Shown: positions 37,066 through 47,595 of the stretch, in pieces
Numbering within the stretch: the first letter of the stretch is position 1
Layout: each line of letters opens with the position of its first letter
From: Prinia subflava
Lineage: Eukaryota > Chordata > Aves > Passeriformes > Cisticolidae
Direction: 5' to 3'
Assembly: GCF_021018805.1 (NCBI RefSeq)
Contig: NC_086258.1
Coordinates: forward strand, 5,371,081 to 5,435,080
DNA length: 64,000 nucleotides
Translations under genes and position numbers: made by a program
Notes under the pieces: generated by a model
The model's input: only the letters and a program-made list of their open reading frames with translations
Told to the model about the DNA's origin: nothing
Database searches by the model: none

Positions 37066-39861
37066 AGAGTCGCAGCTGGACCTGCCCTTCCCCTGGCAGC
37101 CCACACAGTTCAGCCACCCCAGCACAGCCATGGCCCCGCTGCCCTGGTACAGCCCTCACCAGCACCCCCCGGCCCTGGGCTCCAGAGCAGAGGGAGAGAG
37201 GGAGAGACCACCCTTCCCACAGCCCCATCACCCCCAAAGCAGGCAGAGGAAGGGGGGCCACCTCTGTGACATGGGGAAACTGAGGCACAGGCCAGTGAAA
37301 TGTGCTGCACACAGGCTGGGACTGGTAAAGGGACAGAGCATCCTGTGTCAGAATTATCCCTGCCTTTGCAATCCACCTTCCCCCCCATCCTGGCTGCTGC
37401 TGGGCTCACAATGGACCTTCAGAGCCCACTGAGAGCCAAGTGGCATCTTACAAGCAGTTTTGGACATGCAAAGGAAAACAGCCCAGGTGAGCTCAGGGAG
37501 GAGAGGGACATGGAGACACTGTCAGGGCACCTGCTGTGTGGTCCTCAGGGTGACAACACACCCAGCTCTGCGCTGTGGCTCAGCATCTCTACCTGCACCA
37601 CGCTGCTGAGGCAGGGCTGTGACAGCTCCAGTGACCCAGGGGCAGGACCGGAAGGCAGGTGGCAGGTCCCCACAGGGCCCAGGGTGTCCCCAAGGGGCTC
37701 AGAACATCCTCACAGCTTCATGCACTCATGGTGATTCCTGAAATACAGAGCCAGCATCAGGCCTGCAAGCATCCTGCCCGGAAAACCACGAAGGCTCCGG
37801 GCAGGAGCAGCACTGCACAACATTTACAGGAGTATGTTTTCTTTTCTTCACAGGGAAAAGTTGCTTTTGGACACAGGGATGAGGATTTTGGTTACCTCCC
37901 ATCCCTCTCCACCCCTTCCTTGAAATTTTCTAGGATTTTCAGCAAAGCCTTTGAAAAGCTCCAGTTTCCTCAGACGTCATATTTTTTTCTCCTTTAAAAG
38001 GCTCAACCCTGTTTGCAAAAGGCAAATGTGTGTCTGTATACATATGTATCTATAAATGCAGAGATTCTGTGTGTGTGTACATGGCTGAGACTGATACAAG
38101 TCCCTCGGTCAACAAATTATTTTTATTAATCCTTTTTCACAAGTAAAAACATCCTGGAGACTCAGCTAGCTGCCCAAAGTCCAAGGGTCCCCATTCCCAA
38201 GCTGTGACACTGCCCAGGTGATGCTCTCCCCTCCAGTCGTGCCTTCTCCAGACCTCCCCTGACTTACCCAGCCTCAAAGCATCAGCCCTGATTCCTGCTG
38301 GGGAAACTGAGGCACGGAGCTCTCTCCGCTGCTTCTCAGCCTCCCAGCAAGTGCCTGTCCAGGGGGAATTCTGGAATGGAGTGCCTGTGAATCCACCATA
38401 CCCTCTGCTGTGCAAGCCCCTCATCCTGCGCTGTTCCAGATGTTTTCAGCACCTCCCAGCTGTTGGGTAGCTCAGGAGGCCAGCGCTCCCCTCTCAGCTG
38501 GGTTTTCCTTCCAGGTCTCTGCTAAACCCATCACATCCATGGGCGCTGCTCCTCCTTCCTCTTTGCAGGCTGCTTCTGCAGCAAGCAAAAACTACAGATC
38601 TTCCCACACAGAAAAATACTGGGGAATTTACGCCATCTTGGAGGGATTTTGGCCATCCTGGGAGGGATTTTGGCCACCCGGGGGGATTTTGGCCCACCCA
38701 AGAGATGTTGTGCCAGAGGAGCTGGAGGCTGATGGGAGCAGCATTCTCATCCTGGCTGTGGGGAAAGGGGAATTTGTGCCACTGTAAATGGGGCAGTGAC
38801 AAACAGCCAGTGTCCCCAAGCCTCAACCCATTGGGAGACTGACTGGAGTCTTCCTGGTGGGCTGTGAAACTCTGGGAGTGGGGAAGCTTCCTGGGGGTCC
38901 TTCTTCATGTCCCGCTGGGAGCAAGAAGCCAGGGCCATGCTCCACTCCACCTGCAAGGCACTGCCACCCTTGGAGCCACATTCAAACCCTGCAGTGGCCA
39001 AATCCTGACCCTCCTGGGTGGCACAGCTGGTGCAGCCTCAGAATTAATCCCTTTTCTTCCCAGTCTGGACCACAGCTTTTGGTATCAGGACCAGCAAGCG
39101 CCCTGGCTCTGGGTGTCAAAGGGGACCCTGTCAGTGGGCAGAGGGACAGCTCTCACAGCAAGGGGAAACTGAGGCAGGAAACGCTAGGCTGTCAGTGAGC
39201 ATAGAGAGGCTGCACACGCTGAGGCTTCACTCCAGGGACAACAGGGAGCTTCCCTCTCAGAGGGACAGCGAGAGAGAGGGGTACCCGATGGACCAGGTCC
39301 CCCTGCGATGCACTGACCGGTGCACTCCCGTCCCCTCCCTCCTCTCCCCCAGTGGGGCTGACGGTCGGTCCCGTCCCAACCCGGGGCAGCTGTGACCGAA
39401 AACAAAGCTGTCCCCTTCGGCACAATACCCTTCTGTCCCCCCCCCAGCTGCTGACCGCTGGGGTGGGCAGCGGCGGGGCTGGAGGCGTCGAGGGGCCGTG
39501 CCAGGCCCCCGCTGGCAGGGGACAATGTTGGCAGTGATGGAGAGTAGGTATTTCAAAAGGTTTTGTTTTCGGGTTGACCCGCCGAGCCGGCGTGACCCCG
39601 CAGCCCCCCACCCAGCCCTGCTCCTCCGTCCCAATAGAAACCGGCCACATTCCTGACCTCGAGGGGGGGGGGGGGAGTTTCAAACCTCCCCGGGAAGGAG
39701 ACAATGGGGGTGTCAGGGCAGTGATTTAGGAGGGGGGGCTCTTTCCATCACAAAGGCGAGACAAAGGCGCTCGACGCTGGGAAAGGGGCTTCGGCGGCGG
39801 CTCAGGAGAGGGGCCGTGGTATTGTGCTGGGCCAGCCGCCCTCGGCAGCAGGGCTGCCAGG

Positions 39862-39960
39862 GCCCACCGAGTCCCACCGTGTCCCATCAGATCCTACCGC
39901 GTCCCACTGGGTGCCAGCAGGTACCAGCAGGTGCCACTGGATCCCATTTGGTCCCACCTG
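39862..39960. repeat. Decamer minisatellite (GTCCCACYGN-like)
   Basis: About ten successive ten-base units in register: gtcccaccgt, gtcccatcag, atcctaccgc, gtcccactgg, gtgccagcag, gtaccagcag, gtgccactgg, atcccatttg, gtcccacctg. Copies diverge but the ten-base phase never slips. Confidence 0.8.
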
Positions 39961-41208
39961 CCCCTTCAGCCCAGTCTGCACTGCAGCCCTCCCCGCGGCC
40001 ACCCTGGAGACACAGCCTGGTGGCTTCGTGGATGTCACCGTGACCCACGGTGGGAGGGAGTGAGTCCCCATCCCCACGTGGCGTGGCTGGGTCACCCCTG
40101 CTCTCCACAGCTCCCCAGTCCCGCGGGGCTGGCCAGGCCCCCCATGGGCAGCTGTCCCTGACCCGGGGGACGCTCAGACCCAGAGCCCTGAGCTCCCCTC
40201 CCCGCCAGCCCTCCCGGCTGTCCAGGGTTCCATTCTCCTCTGCAGTGGCCATTCCCGGCTCCGAGGGCCGCCGAGGATCAGCAGCTCCTCTGTGAGGAGC
40301 TCAAAGGGGCTTTGTGCACCCCGGGGCTGCCGGCACCCAGCACCACCGGCCACCGCTGGCACGGGCACCGCGCCGGTGCCCACCCTGCCCACACCTCGCA
40401 GCCCCCCACAAACCCCGGTATTTGCAACTGCCCCCTGCCCGACCCTCCTCCTCCCTCCCTGTGGGTCTCAGCCCCTAAACGGAGGCATAATTGCCCCCAA
40501 AAAAACCCAAACAAACAAACAAAGAAGCCAGGAAACTGCTTAAGCAGGCAACTTACGGTGTCCTCTGCTGCCGAGCCGAGCCCGTCTCTCCAGCCAGTGT
40601 CCCAGTGACGACGGGATCGGAGCCTGCACGGAGAGGGGAGTTTTTTACAGGATAAGTGTTTTTCTCCCGGTGCTGGACGGCTGATCCGAAGGAAAAGCTG
40701 GAAACAAGTTCATTGGTTTTGCTCTAGCTCCCTGTCCTTGCCCTAATTTTTTTTCCTGGCAGCTGGCGGGAGGAAGGGAGCTGGCAAGGTGATGCTTTTT
40801 GGGGAAGTGGGGAACTGCTGGCGAAGGAGGCATTCGCTCCCCGGGAGCCTGGGAAAGCCGGGGGGCTGCGGGGAGGGCCGGCCCTGGATCCCCGACCCAG
40901 CGTGGCGAGGCTCACGGCTGTGCCCGGGCTGACCGTGGTGCCGAGCTTCGCGGTCATGCTGAGGCTCACGGCCAAGCAGCGCCCGGCAGGTGGAGGGGCG
41001 CCGGCGGGACACACCAGAAAGCCAATGACATCATGTTGTGGGTTTGTTGTTTTTTTTTTTTTTTTTTTTCCTCCAGGATGAAATTTGCAGACAACTTCCC
41101 CGACCGCCCGCGAGCGCTGGGGCCCCAGTGAGGAGCAGGACACACGGACCCCAGGTCTCCCCAGGACACACAGACACCCATCGAGGGAGCGCAGGGCTCG
41201 GCCAGGGC

Positions 41209-41252
41209 TTTATTCTTTTTCCCCTTTGGGGTTAGAAGATCTACATTTTATT
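41209..41252 (-). terminator. Two minus-strand AATAAA signals (possible end of an antisense transcript)
   Basis: TTTATT at 41209-41214 and again at 41247-41252 on the plus strand read AATAAA on the minus strand. They lie left of the mir-219a-2 CpG island and right of CERCAM, so a minus-strand non-coding transcript from the island could end here. No exon of such a transcript has been identified. Confidence 0.3.
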
Positions 41253-42854
41253 TGTTAACTGGTGGCTTACAGGGGCTCCCCAGCACACGGAGAGCGGGAG
41301 CGGCCGGCGGCTGGGCAGAGCAGCCCGGCACAGCCGGCGCCAGCGCCCCGGGGGGACCCCCCATCCCCACGGCGGGGCAGGATCCGGCCCCGGCCGCACA
41401 ACCTGGGATGGCTCCTTTCGCCTCTTCCCTCTTAATTTTGTTTAGAAACTTGTCAGGTTGGTAGATAAAGGAGGTGGAAAGATCAATCCCGGCTTTTCAT
41501 CAGTGTGGGAAAAAGTATTTCACTAATCCATATTTATTGGTGTAAGGAACAGGGGGGGGAGGGCAGGAGACCCTAATGGTCAGAGCAAAGGACAGAAGGG
41601 ACAGTTTAAGGCTGCCCTTTTCCGAGAGGTCACATGTCACCAAAATCTTTCGGTTGTCTCGGGATTGGTTACATTCTGTTCTCTTTTTTTCTATTGAGGT
41701 TGCCAAGCAACTGGCTAAGACCAGCCAAGATATTTTCTTTATTACAAGTGGAGCAGAAAGCAGCAAGGAGGAGAGAGATAAAAAAAAAGGAAAAAAAAAA
41801 GGGGGGGGGAGAGAAGAGAAGAAGTTTAGACAATTAACATTTATAGGATCACATAACTTCATTAACTCGGCTGAGATTTGTGAGAGAGACTTAAAAAAAA
41901 ATAAAGGAAAAAAAAAGGTGGTGGTGGGGAGCGTTAGGAATTAAAACAAGTTAAAAGGCCGGCAGGTCTGGGGCTAAAACAATGCCAGAACACCCGGAGC
42001 AGCAACAGGGGCTTCCCTCAGATGGTTCCCGCTTCCCAAAGAGTGGCCAGTCCCAGGCAATGGCTGCAACCCAGCTCAGGGGCCTTCAGCTGCTGCTGCT
42101 CTCTTTTCTTTTATTAAATGCTGGCTTTCTTTTGGTTTTCACGCTCGTAGGAAGTGCGTTTATTGCTACTGGCTCTGGCAGGGATGTGTTGGGACGCAAA
42201 GGAGCCCTTCTGAGGGAGGTGCATGGCTGTGGCAGGAGCTGGGCGTCCCCCTGGCCCTGGCCCATGGGGAAGGGGCTGTGAGGATGTGGCTGTCCCCAAG
42301 GGACACCTTCATGCCTCTTCAGGGTGGGCGAAACCTCCCATAGAGGGAATGAGACTGTGGGAGAGCAATCTCCCGGCGCAGATCCCTGCCCTGTTGGCCC
42401 CTGCTCAGGGTTTGGGCCTGACAGTCTCTAACATTGTCCCTGGGCTCCAGGGGCGAGGCCAAAGGCAGGGGACACTGCTGAGGGTTGGGGACAGACACTG
42501 GGGTCACCCTGCAGCTCAGTGGGGCTGGGCTGCCCCAAGCATCCCTGGAGTTTCTGCCCCAGCACTCACCAGTCCCTCTCCCTGCCAGCCCAGTCCCTGT
42601 GTGAGGACACGAGGGAAGGCGAGGACAAGCAGGGACCTCCTCGGCAAACCCTTCCAGACCCCGGTCCAGCTCTGCCCAGGGACCCCTGTGACACCCGGGG
42701 TGGTGACAGGCAGCAAGGCCGGCCACCTCCACCCTCTTCCCTTCTTCCCTTTGGCTGCGGGGACCTTCGGCAGGTTGGAGCTGGGGGTCTCCGGAGGGGA
42801 GAGGCAGGCGATGTCCCCGCTCCTCCGGCCGGGCCCGCAGCTGCCGGCCTGCCA

Positions 42855-43330
42855 GCTCGGTAATATTCATCAGGGGAAAACAATGAGCATTATTTATCCC
42901 CAGCACTTTCCCTGCCGCTGGGGGGCCGAGTTGGGGTGCAGGTGACCCCCTACCCCACGGGGTACCCGGGCAGTGTCACTCCCGCCGCAGCAGAGCGGAG
43001 GGGGTCTCCAAGGGGGGCCGAGTGTGTGGGAGGGGACCCCAGACCCAGCTCTGCCCGGCGGCTCGGGGGGGATCCCCACAACCCCGAGTGGGGCCAGCCG
43101 CGGCCGTCCCCGGGGCTGGAGCCGAGCCCCCGGGGCAGAGCGCACCCCGCGCCCCGGGCCCGGCGGTGCGGCGGCTGCGGGCCGGGCCGGAGCCGAGGTT
43201 TGGGAGCTGTGTCTTTAAGAGATGGCTGGCTCCAGGTTGCAGCTGCTGTTTCTGTGCTATAGAGACAGTGGAGATTCATTACTCCTAAAACACAATGGGC
43301 ATTTATCACCCCGTGGTGTTATTCAAATCC
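42855..43330. promoter_or_regulatory. Pair of AT-rich SOX-motif modules at edge of CpG island
   Basis: Two stretches of normal base composition stand out within GC-rich sequence. Module A (42862-42904) reads attcat..ggaaaacaatgagcattatttatcccc. Module B (43273-43312) reads attcatt..taaaacacaatgggcatttatcacccc. They share spaced words (attcat, aaaaca, caatgRgcatt, tatc-cccc), and each holds an ACAATG SOX-type core (42879-42885 and 43291-43297). SOX regulation would fit a neural microRNA; this is inference. Confidence 0.4.
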
Positions 43331-44205
43331 AGTACCAATTGAAGGTCATCCCCATTCTTTTCTCGCCGGCTCTGCAACACATTTATTGTTGTGCCGTTCA
43401 ACTAAAAGCCCTGCCCGGCCCCGGCGCAGCCCGCAGAGCCCCGGTGTGCGCATCCCTCCCGGGCGGATTTGGGACCCTCCCGGGTGGATACGGCGTGGAG
43501 GAAGCGGGGCAGAGCCGCGGCGGCTCCGCCGGGCTCGGGGCCGGCAGCAGGTGCCGCGGGAGCCCCGCCGCTGTGCCCCGCCGAGCCGCGGGGGCCGCCC
43601 GCTCCGCCCCCGCGGGACGCACTTTCCGCGCCCCGTGGAAACTCGGAGCCCCGTGGGCCGCCGGGGCCGAGGGCGGCTCGGGCAGCCGGGGGTCCGCCGC
43701 TCGCCCGCAGCCCCCGGCCGCCGCTCGGGGCGACCTGCCCGGCCTCGCCGCGGAGCGGCCACGGCCGCCGGCACTGGCATCGGCGGGGGAAGCGCCGGCA
43801 GCGGGCCGGGATTTTCCCTGCCTGGAGCGGGGGGATCTGTTCCCAACTTCGTGGGCGCCGGTCGGTGAGGAGGGGCTGGGGAAGAAGCCTGGATTTTTCA
43901 TCTTTTTTCCTTTTTTATTATTCTTCTTATTATTAATATTTTCCCCCCAGCGGTCATTTATAAATTTCGGAGATTTGTTCAAAGTGCACGAATTTTGAGG
44001 GCGATCCTCTTGGAATTGGTGGATTCTCCACGGCAGGAGTGGCGCGACTGCAGCGCGGGGCCGGGGTCTGTGCCCGCAGCATCACCCCCGCGGAGCCCCG
44101 CGGCTGCCGGAGGCACCGAGCCCCGCCGCGGCCGCCAGCTCCGGCGCACCGAGCCCCTGCTCCACCGGGGCTGCTCCGGCACGGATGGATCGTCGGTTTT
44201 CGTTT

Positions 44206-44371
44206 TCTATCTTTTTTCTTGTTCGTTTCTTTTTTTCTTCTTCTTCTTTTATTTTTTTAAAAATTTTTAAATTTTTTCCTTTTTTTTTTTCTTTTTCTTC
44301 TTTTTTTTTCTTGCTTTCTTTTTATATTTTTTAATAGCGCTGCTTTTAAATTTTTTTTTTTTTTTTTTGAG
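44206..44371. repeat. T-rich tract upstream of mir-219a-2
   Basis: About 165 bases of nearly pure pyrimidine/T on the plus strand (runs of T up to 20 broken by C, TTC repeats, and one aaaaatttttaaatttttt). It sits inside a CpG island and ends about 240 bases before the mature miR-219 sequence. It may be an expanded poly-T, or a retained polypyrimidine tract. Confidence 0.85.
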
Positions 44372-44552
44372 GAGTAAGAAATGAGTAGGTAAAATTAAAC
44401 TCCTCGCAGTGCCATTAAATGGAACCCGGGATGCGAAACGCCGCGGCTGCGCTCGAAACTTGTCGGGGCTGGAGCAGCGGCTCGGCGGGGCCGGGAATGG
44501 GAGCGGGGGGCGGCGGGAGCCGGCTCAGGGCCCGTGTGTCCTTCTTTTCCAG

Positions 44553-44769
44553 GCTCCAGCCGGATTACCCCTGGAAGATCCCGCGAGCCCGGGATGGGAA
44601 TCTCCGCTCCTGATTGTCCAAACGCAATTCTTGTGCGATGGAGCCGTACGAACCAAGAATTGTGTCTGGACATCTGTAGCAGAGGTTTCACCTCCTCCGG
44701 CGGGGCTCCAGGACGGTTCTCGGGGCACAGGACAGAGGACGGAGCTTCCCCGGGCCCGGGGCAGTGCAG
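44553..44769 (+). ncRNA. Candidate exon of mir-219a-2 host RNA containing the hairpin
   Basis: A strong acceptor (TGTGTCCTTCTTTTCCAG) ends at 44552, and a donor (CAG followed by GTAACC) begins at 44770. The 217 bases between hold the whole hairpin. If these sites are used, Drosha processing of mir-219a-2 would compete with exon inclusion in the host transcript. Only the splice motifs are seen; transcription is not shown. Confidence 0.35.
44598..44692 (+). ncRNA. MIR219A2: mir-219a-2 microRNA precursor
   Basis: TGATTGTCCAAACGCAATTCT at 44611-44631 is identical to the mature miR-219a-5p shared by vertebrates. The opposite arm, AGAATTGTGTCTGGACATCTGT (44656-44677), matches miR-219a-2-3p apart from about one base as recalled. 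The arms pair around a loop of about 24 bases (tgtgcgatggagccgtacgaacca), and the stem extends outward (ctccgctcc with agcagagg). The 3p arm and the position divergently upstream of CERCAM and beside URM1 identify the 219a-2 paralogue rather than 219a-1. miR-219 promotes oligodendrocyte differentiation in mammals by repressing progenitor genes. The antisense strand could form the mir-219b hairpin. Confidence 0.97.
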
Positions 44770-45350
44770 GTAACCGCTCCCGGCTGCGTCCCGGGGGTCG
44801 GGGCCAGGATTTCAGGGAAACTGAGGAAAAACCAGCGGCGGCTCCGCTCTGCTCGGTGTGGCCGAGGGTGCCCGGTCTTAATGCGTCAAACCCTGGCCGG
44901 GCCATCACCGGGACGGCCAGCCCCGGCCGGGCTGGCACCGGGCAGGCACCGGGCAGGGGCGGAGGGCCGAGCCTCGGGCACCGGCGGTTTGCCGGGAGCG
45001 GCGGGGCCGCAGCCGGGCGCGGCGGGCGGGCATTTCGGCCCTGCGGCTCCATCCCGGTTTATCTTTCTTAGGTTTATTTATTTACCTATTTTAACATTGC
45101 GGCTTAATTTCCTTTCTTTCGGCGTGCGCCCGGCCCCGTGCACCGGGACACTCCTCCGGTCCTCTTGCCGCAGCCCCGGCTGGCCCCGGGCACACGGAGG
45201 CCGCTGGGGCTCGGTCGGGCCGAGGAGCGGCCCCGCCGCTCGGGCACCGGGCGGGCTCGGCGGGGAGCGGTGCGGGCGGCGGGCACGGCCCCGAGGGCCG
45301 CGGCGGGGCTCGGGGAGCCCCTCGGAGCGGAGCAGCCCCCGCGGAACGGC

Positions 45351-47425
45351 GGCCGGAGGAAGGCTCGTTCTAACAGAGAGGCTTTATGAATCCACCAGCC
45401 AAACGGCTCGGCCGGGGCTGCCAAGGAAACCCAGGAGGAGGAGGGAAGCATTACAAGATCCGAGCAGAATTTCTCCAAGAGCCTATCTAGGACAAAGCTG
45501 GAGGGGGAAGAATGTTTTAAAAGGCTTTTATTTCAGAAACTTTTTGTTACTGTTGTTGTTACAGGATTTAGCTGTACCCCTCTTCTCCACCCCCCGGGCT
45601 TCCTTCATCTTCCCATTTCTAGCTTTTTTAAGCAGTGATTGACAGCTTTTACTACAGCAGGAGCTAAGCCACCTGGGTCTACCTGCACTATCGAGGGGAA
45701 TAACAGCTCCTGGGGAAGGAACCCATCTTATCTGAGCAAACAGCTGGGGGGGATGAGAACAGACAAGCCTAGCCTAAGGCACAGAGGCAGGGTAGGAGAA
45801 GGGCAGGCAGCAGTGCTGAAGATGAACCTTTTTCCCACTGTGTTTCAGTTCGTTTCAAGCCGCTCCCCACTCAGGTTCCTTGGTTTTCAGCCAGCTCCTA
45901 CCACCACCTGGAATCCCCTTCCACTGTCCCGGCCCAGCTAAGCTAAGGGCCAGGAACTCGGGACAGAGAAGAGCCTTTGGCCTGTCTGTGTCATTTACAA
46001 ACGGCGTGAGCTGGACTCAAAGTTGCTGTCGCTGGATTTGGACAAGGTTGAATATCCATTTGTCAGCAGCAGCGGGTTGAAGTTGGGGCTCCTTAGATGC
46101 AGAAGCATCGTAGGCTGTGGGTGCTTTTAGCTCCGCAGGTTGTGGAGGGGTAGACATGAGAGAGGAGTCAGTGGAGAAGTCAGCAGAGGGAATCACTCTG
46201 TGCATCTGACAGGAATTCCTCCGGCAGGCGCGGCGCGGGAGAGGCTCCTGCACAGCCCTCGGGGTGCTGGGCCAGGCTGCCTGAGCAGGGCTGCTGCACC
46301 GGCTGCTCCCCAGCAGCTCCTGATGACCGAGGGCTTTCAGAGCAGCTCTGAGAGCACCAAAGCAGCACCGGCGGGTCCTCTGCTCCGCGAGAGCCGCGGC
46401 TCAGGCAGGAGCTGCTGCCGGGGACCTCTGCATCCGCTGGACCCGAGCCCGAACAGGTGAGCAGGGCAGGGGGAGAGCAGGAGGACAGTCCTGGCCAGGC
46501 ACTCCTGGAAGCTCATGCAGCATGTTTCAGACCTGTTGGTGCTGTGCTATCCTCTCTGAGCCCATCTCTCTGCTCTCACCGTAGCCTTCTGGCTGGCAGG
46601 GACCAGTCTGTCTATCTGAGGAAACTTCTGGAAAGCCAACAACACCCATGCCCTAGCAGAGCCACACACACCCACCTCCTCAGGGCATGCAGCAAGAGGC
46701 CTCTCCCTCCCACTGACACAAGGGGTTAAAAGCCACTGACTTTCTCAGGTCTTGGCACTTTAGCTGTGCATCTCCAGCCCCAGCCCTTCTCCAGCCAGAC
46801 TGCAGCTCCCACCTGCACAGAATGCAGTGCAGCCTGATCAATTCTGTCTATCATGGTGACAGAAAGATCATTTGCTGTCCTGATCACTCTGTGCTGTCTC
46901 AGGCCGGGTGAGGGTTTGTTTCCCCTCCAACCAAATCATTATAAATTGACATTATTCATGGGCCAGTACTTCACCCTGCCTCAGCTCTGGTATGAAAGCA
47001 GCATGAGGGATCAGAAATACAAAACCAAAAAAGCCTTATTTCTCTCCTGCTTCCCATAAATAAATATCATGACATGGTGAAAGTCACTTCTGAGGGCTCT
47101 GGAGCTGTTATGTTTGCTATCTCATGGCAAAGCTAGTCAAACCACCTTTTGTTTCCTTGCAGTTTCTTACCCTTCCCATGGCTGGTGCAGAGACTGTACT
47201 AACATTAAGCATCGTGTTAAAATAATCCTGGTTCCCAGCACCAGACCACCTCACTGCATGTTAAGACATGTTATCCTACTCGGGGTTCAGCACCCCTCTT
47301 CCTCCTGTCAGAGAAAAACAAAGTCCCACATGCTGAGGTGCTCTCTGCTTGTTAGGGTACCTGGAAGTGCAGTCAGGAGAGGTGAAATGAGGACCAAAAG
47401 ATGGATGCTCTGGTGGTGAACAGAA
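45351..47425. other. mir-219a-2 to URM1 intergenic region
   Basis: No gene was recognised. Base composition falls to ordinary levels after about 45.4 kb. An AT-rich stretch at about 46880-46990 (caaatcattataaattgacattattcatggg) resembles conserved non-coding sequence, but this cannot be judged without an alignment. Confidence 0.45.
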
Positions 47426-47444
47426 GGCCGCAGGCTGGCGGGGC

Positions 47445-47450
47445 TTTATT
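47445..47450 (-). terminator. URM1: URM1 polyadenylation signal AATAAA
   Basis: TTTATT on the plus strand reads AATAAA on the minus strand, about 146 bases downstream of the URM1 stop codon. This gives a short 3' UTR. Confidence 0.7.
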
Positions 47451-47595
47451 TGGATGTCTACAACAAGTGAACGCAGTGGGAAGATGCAGAGACTGGACAC
47501 AGGCAGTTCAAGAGAGGTTTGGGTGGGTTAAGGTTTTTGTTTGGGTTTTTTTTTCCCAGGGATTTGGATTTACAGCCTCTTGTTTTTTCAGGAGT

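Larger units (their letters stand above)
35435..42850. other. CERCAM to mir-219a-2 intergenic region, no gene seen
   Basis: The first few hundred bases are the GC-rich CERCAM promoter. The rest shows no exon that could be recognised. It contains a degenerate repeat at about 35690-35900, a pyrimidine-rich repeat at about 36870-37065, a decamer repeat at 39862-39960, a run of 13 G at 39663-39675, poly-T at about 41048-41070, A- and G-runs at about 41780-41810, and AT-rich possibly conserved sequence at about 41430-41960. Many open frames occur, but all look like by-products of low-complexity sequence. Confidence 0.5.
42900..45350. other. Large CpG-rich island around mir-219a-2
   Basis: About 2.4 kb of CpG-dense sequence, broken by AT-rich module B at 43273-43330, an AT/T-rich patch at about 43898-43985 and a long T-rich tract at about 44206-44371. 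Long open frames in it (for example 43222-43998) are compositional. It is the likely promoter region of the mir-219a-2 primary transcript. Confidence 0.7.

Noticed and set aside
43222..43998. 258-codon open frame in the mir-219a-2 CpG island
   Set aside because: Arises from CpG composition; translation is Ala/Arg/Pro-rich and crosses the AT module and a T-rich patch. No domain seen.
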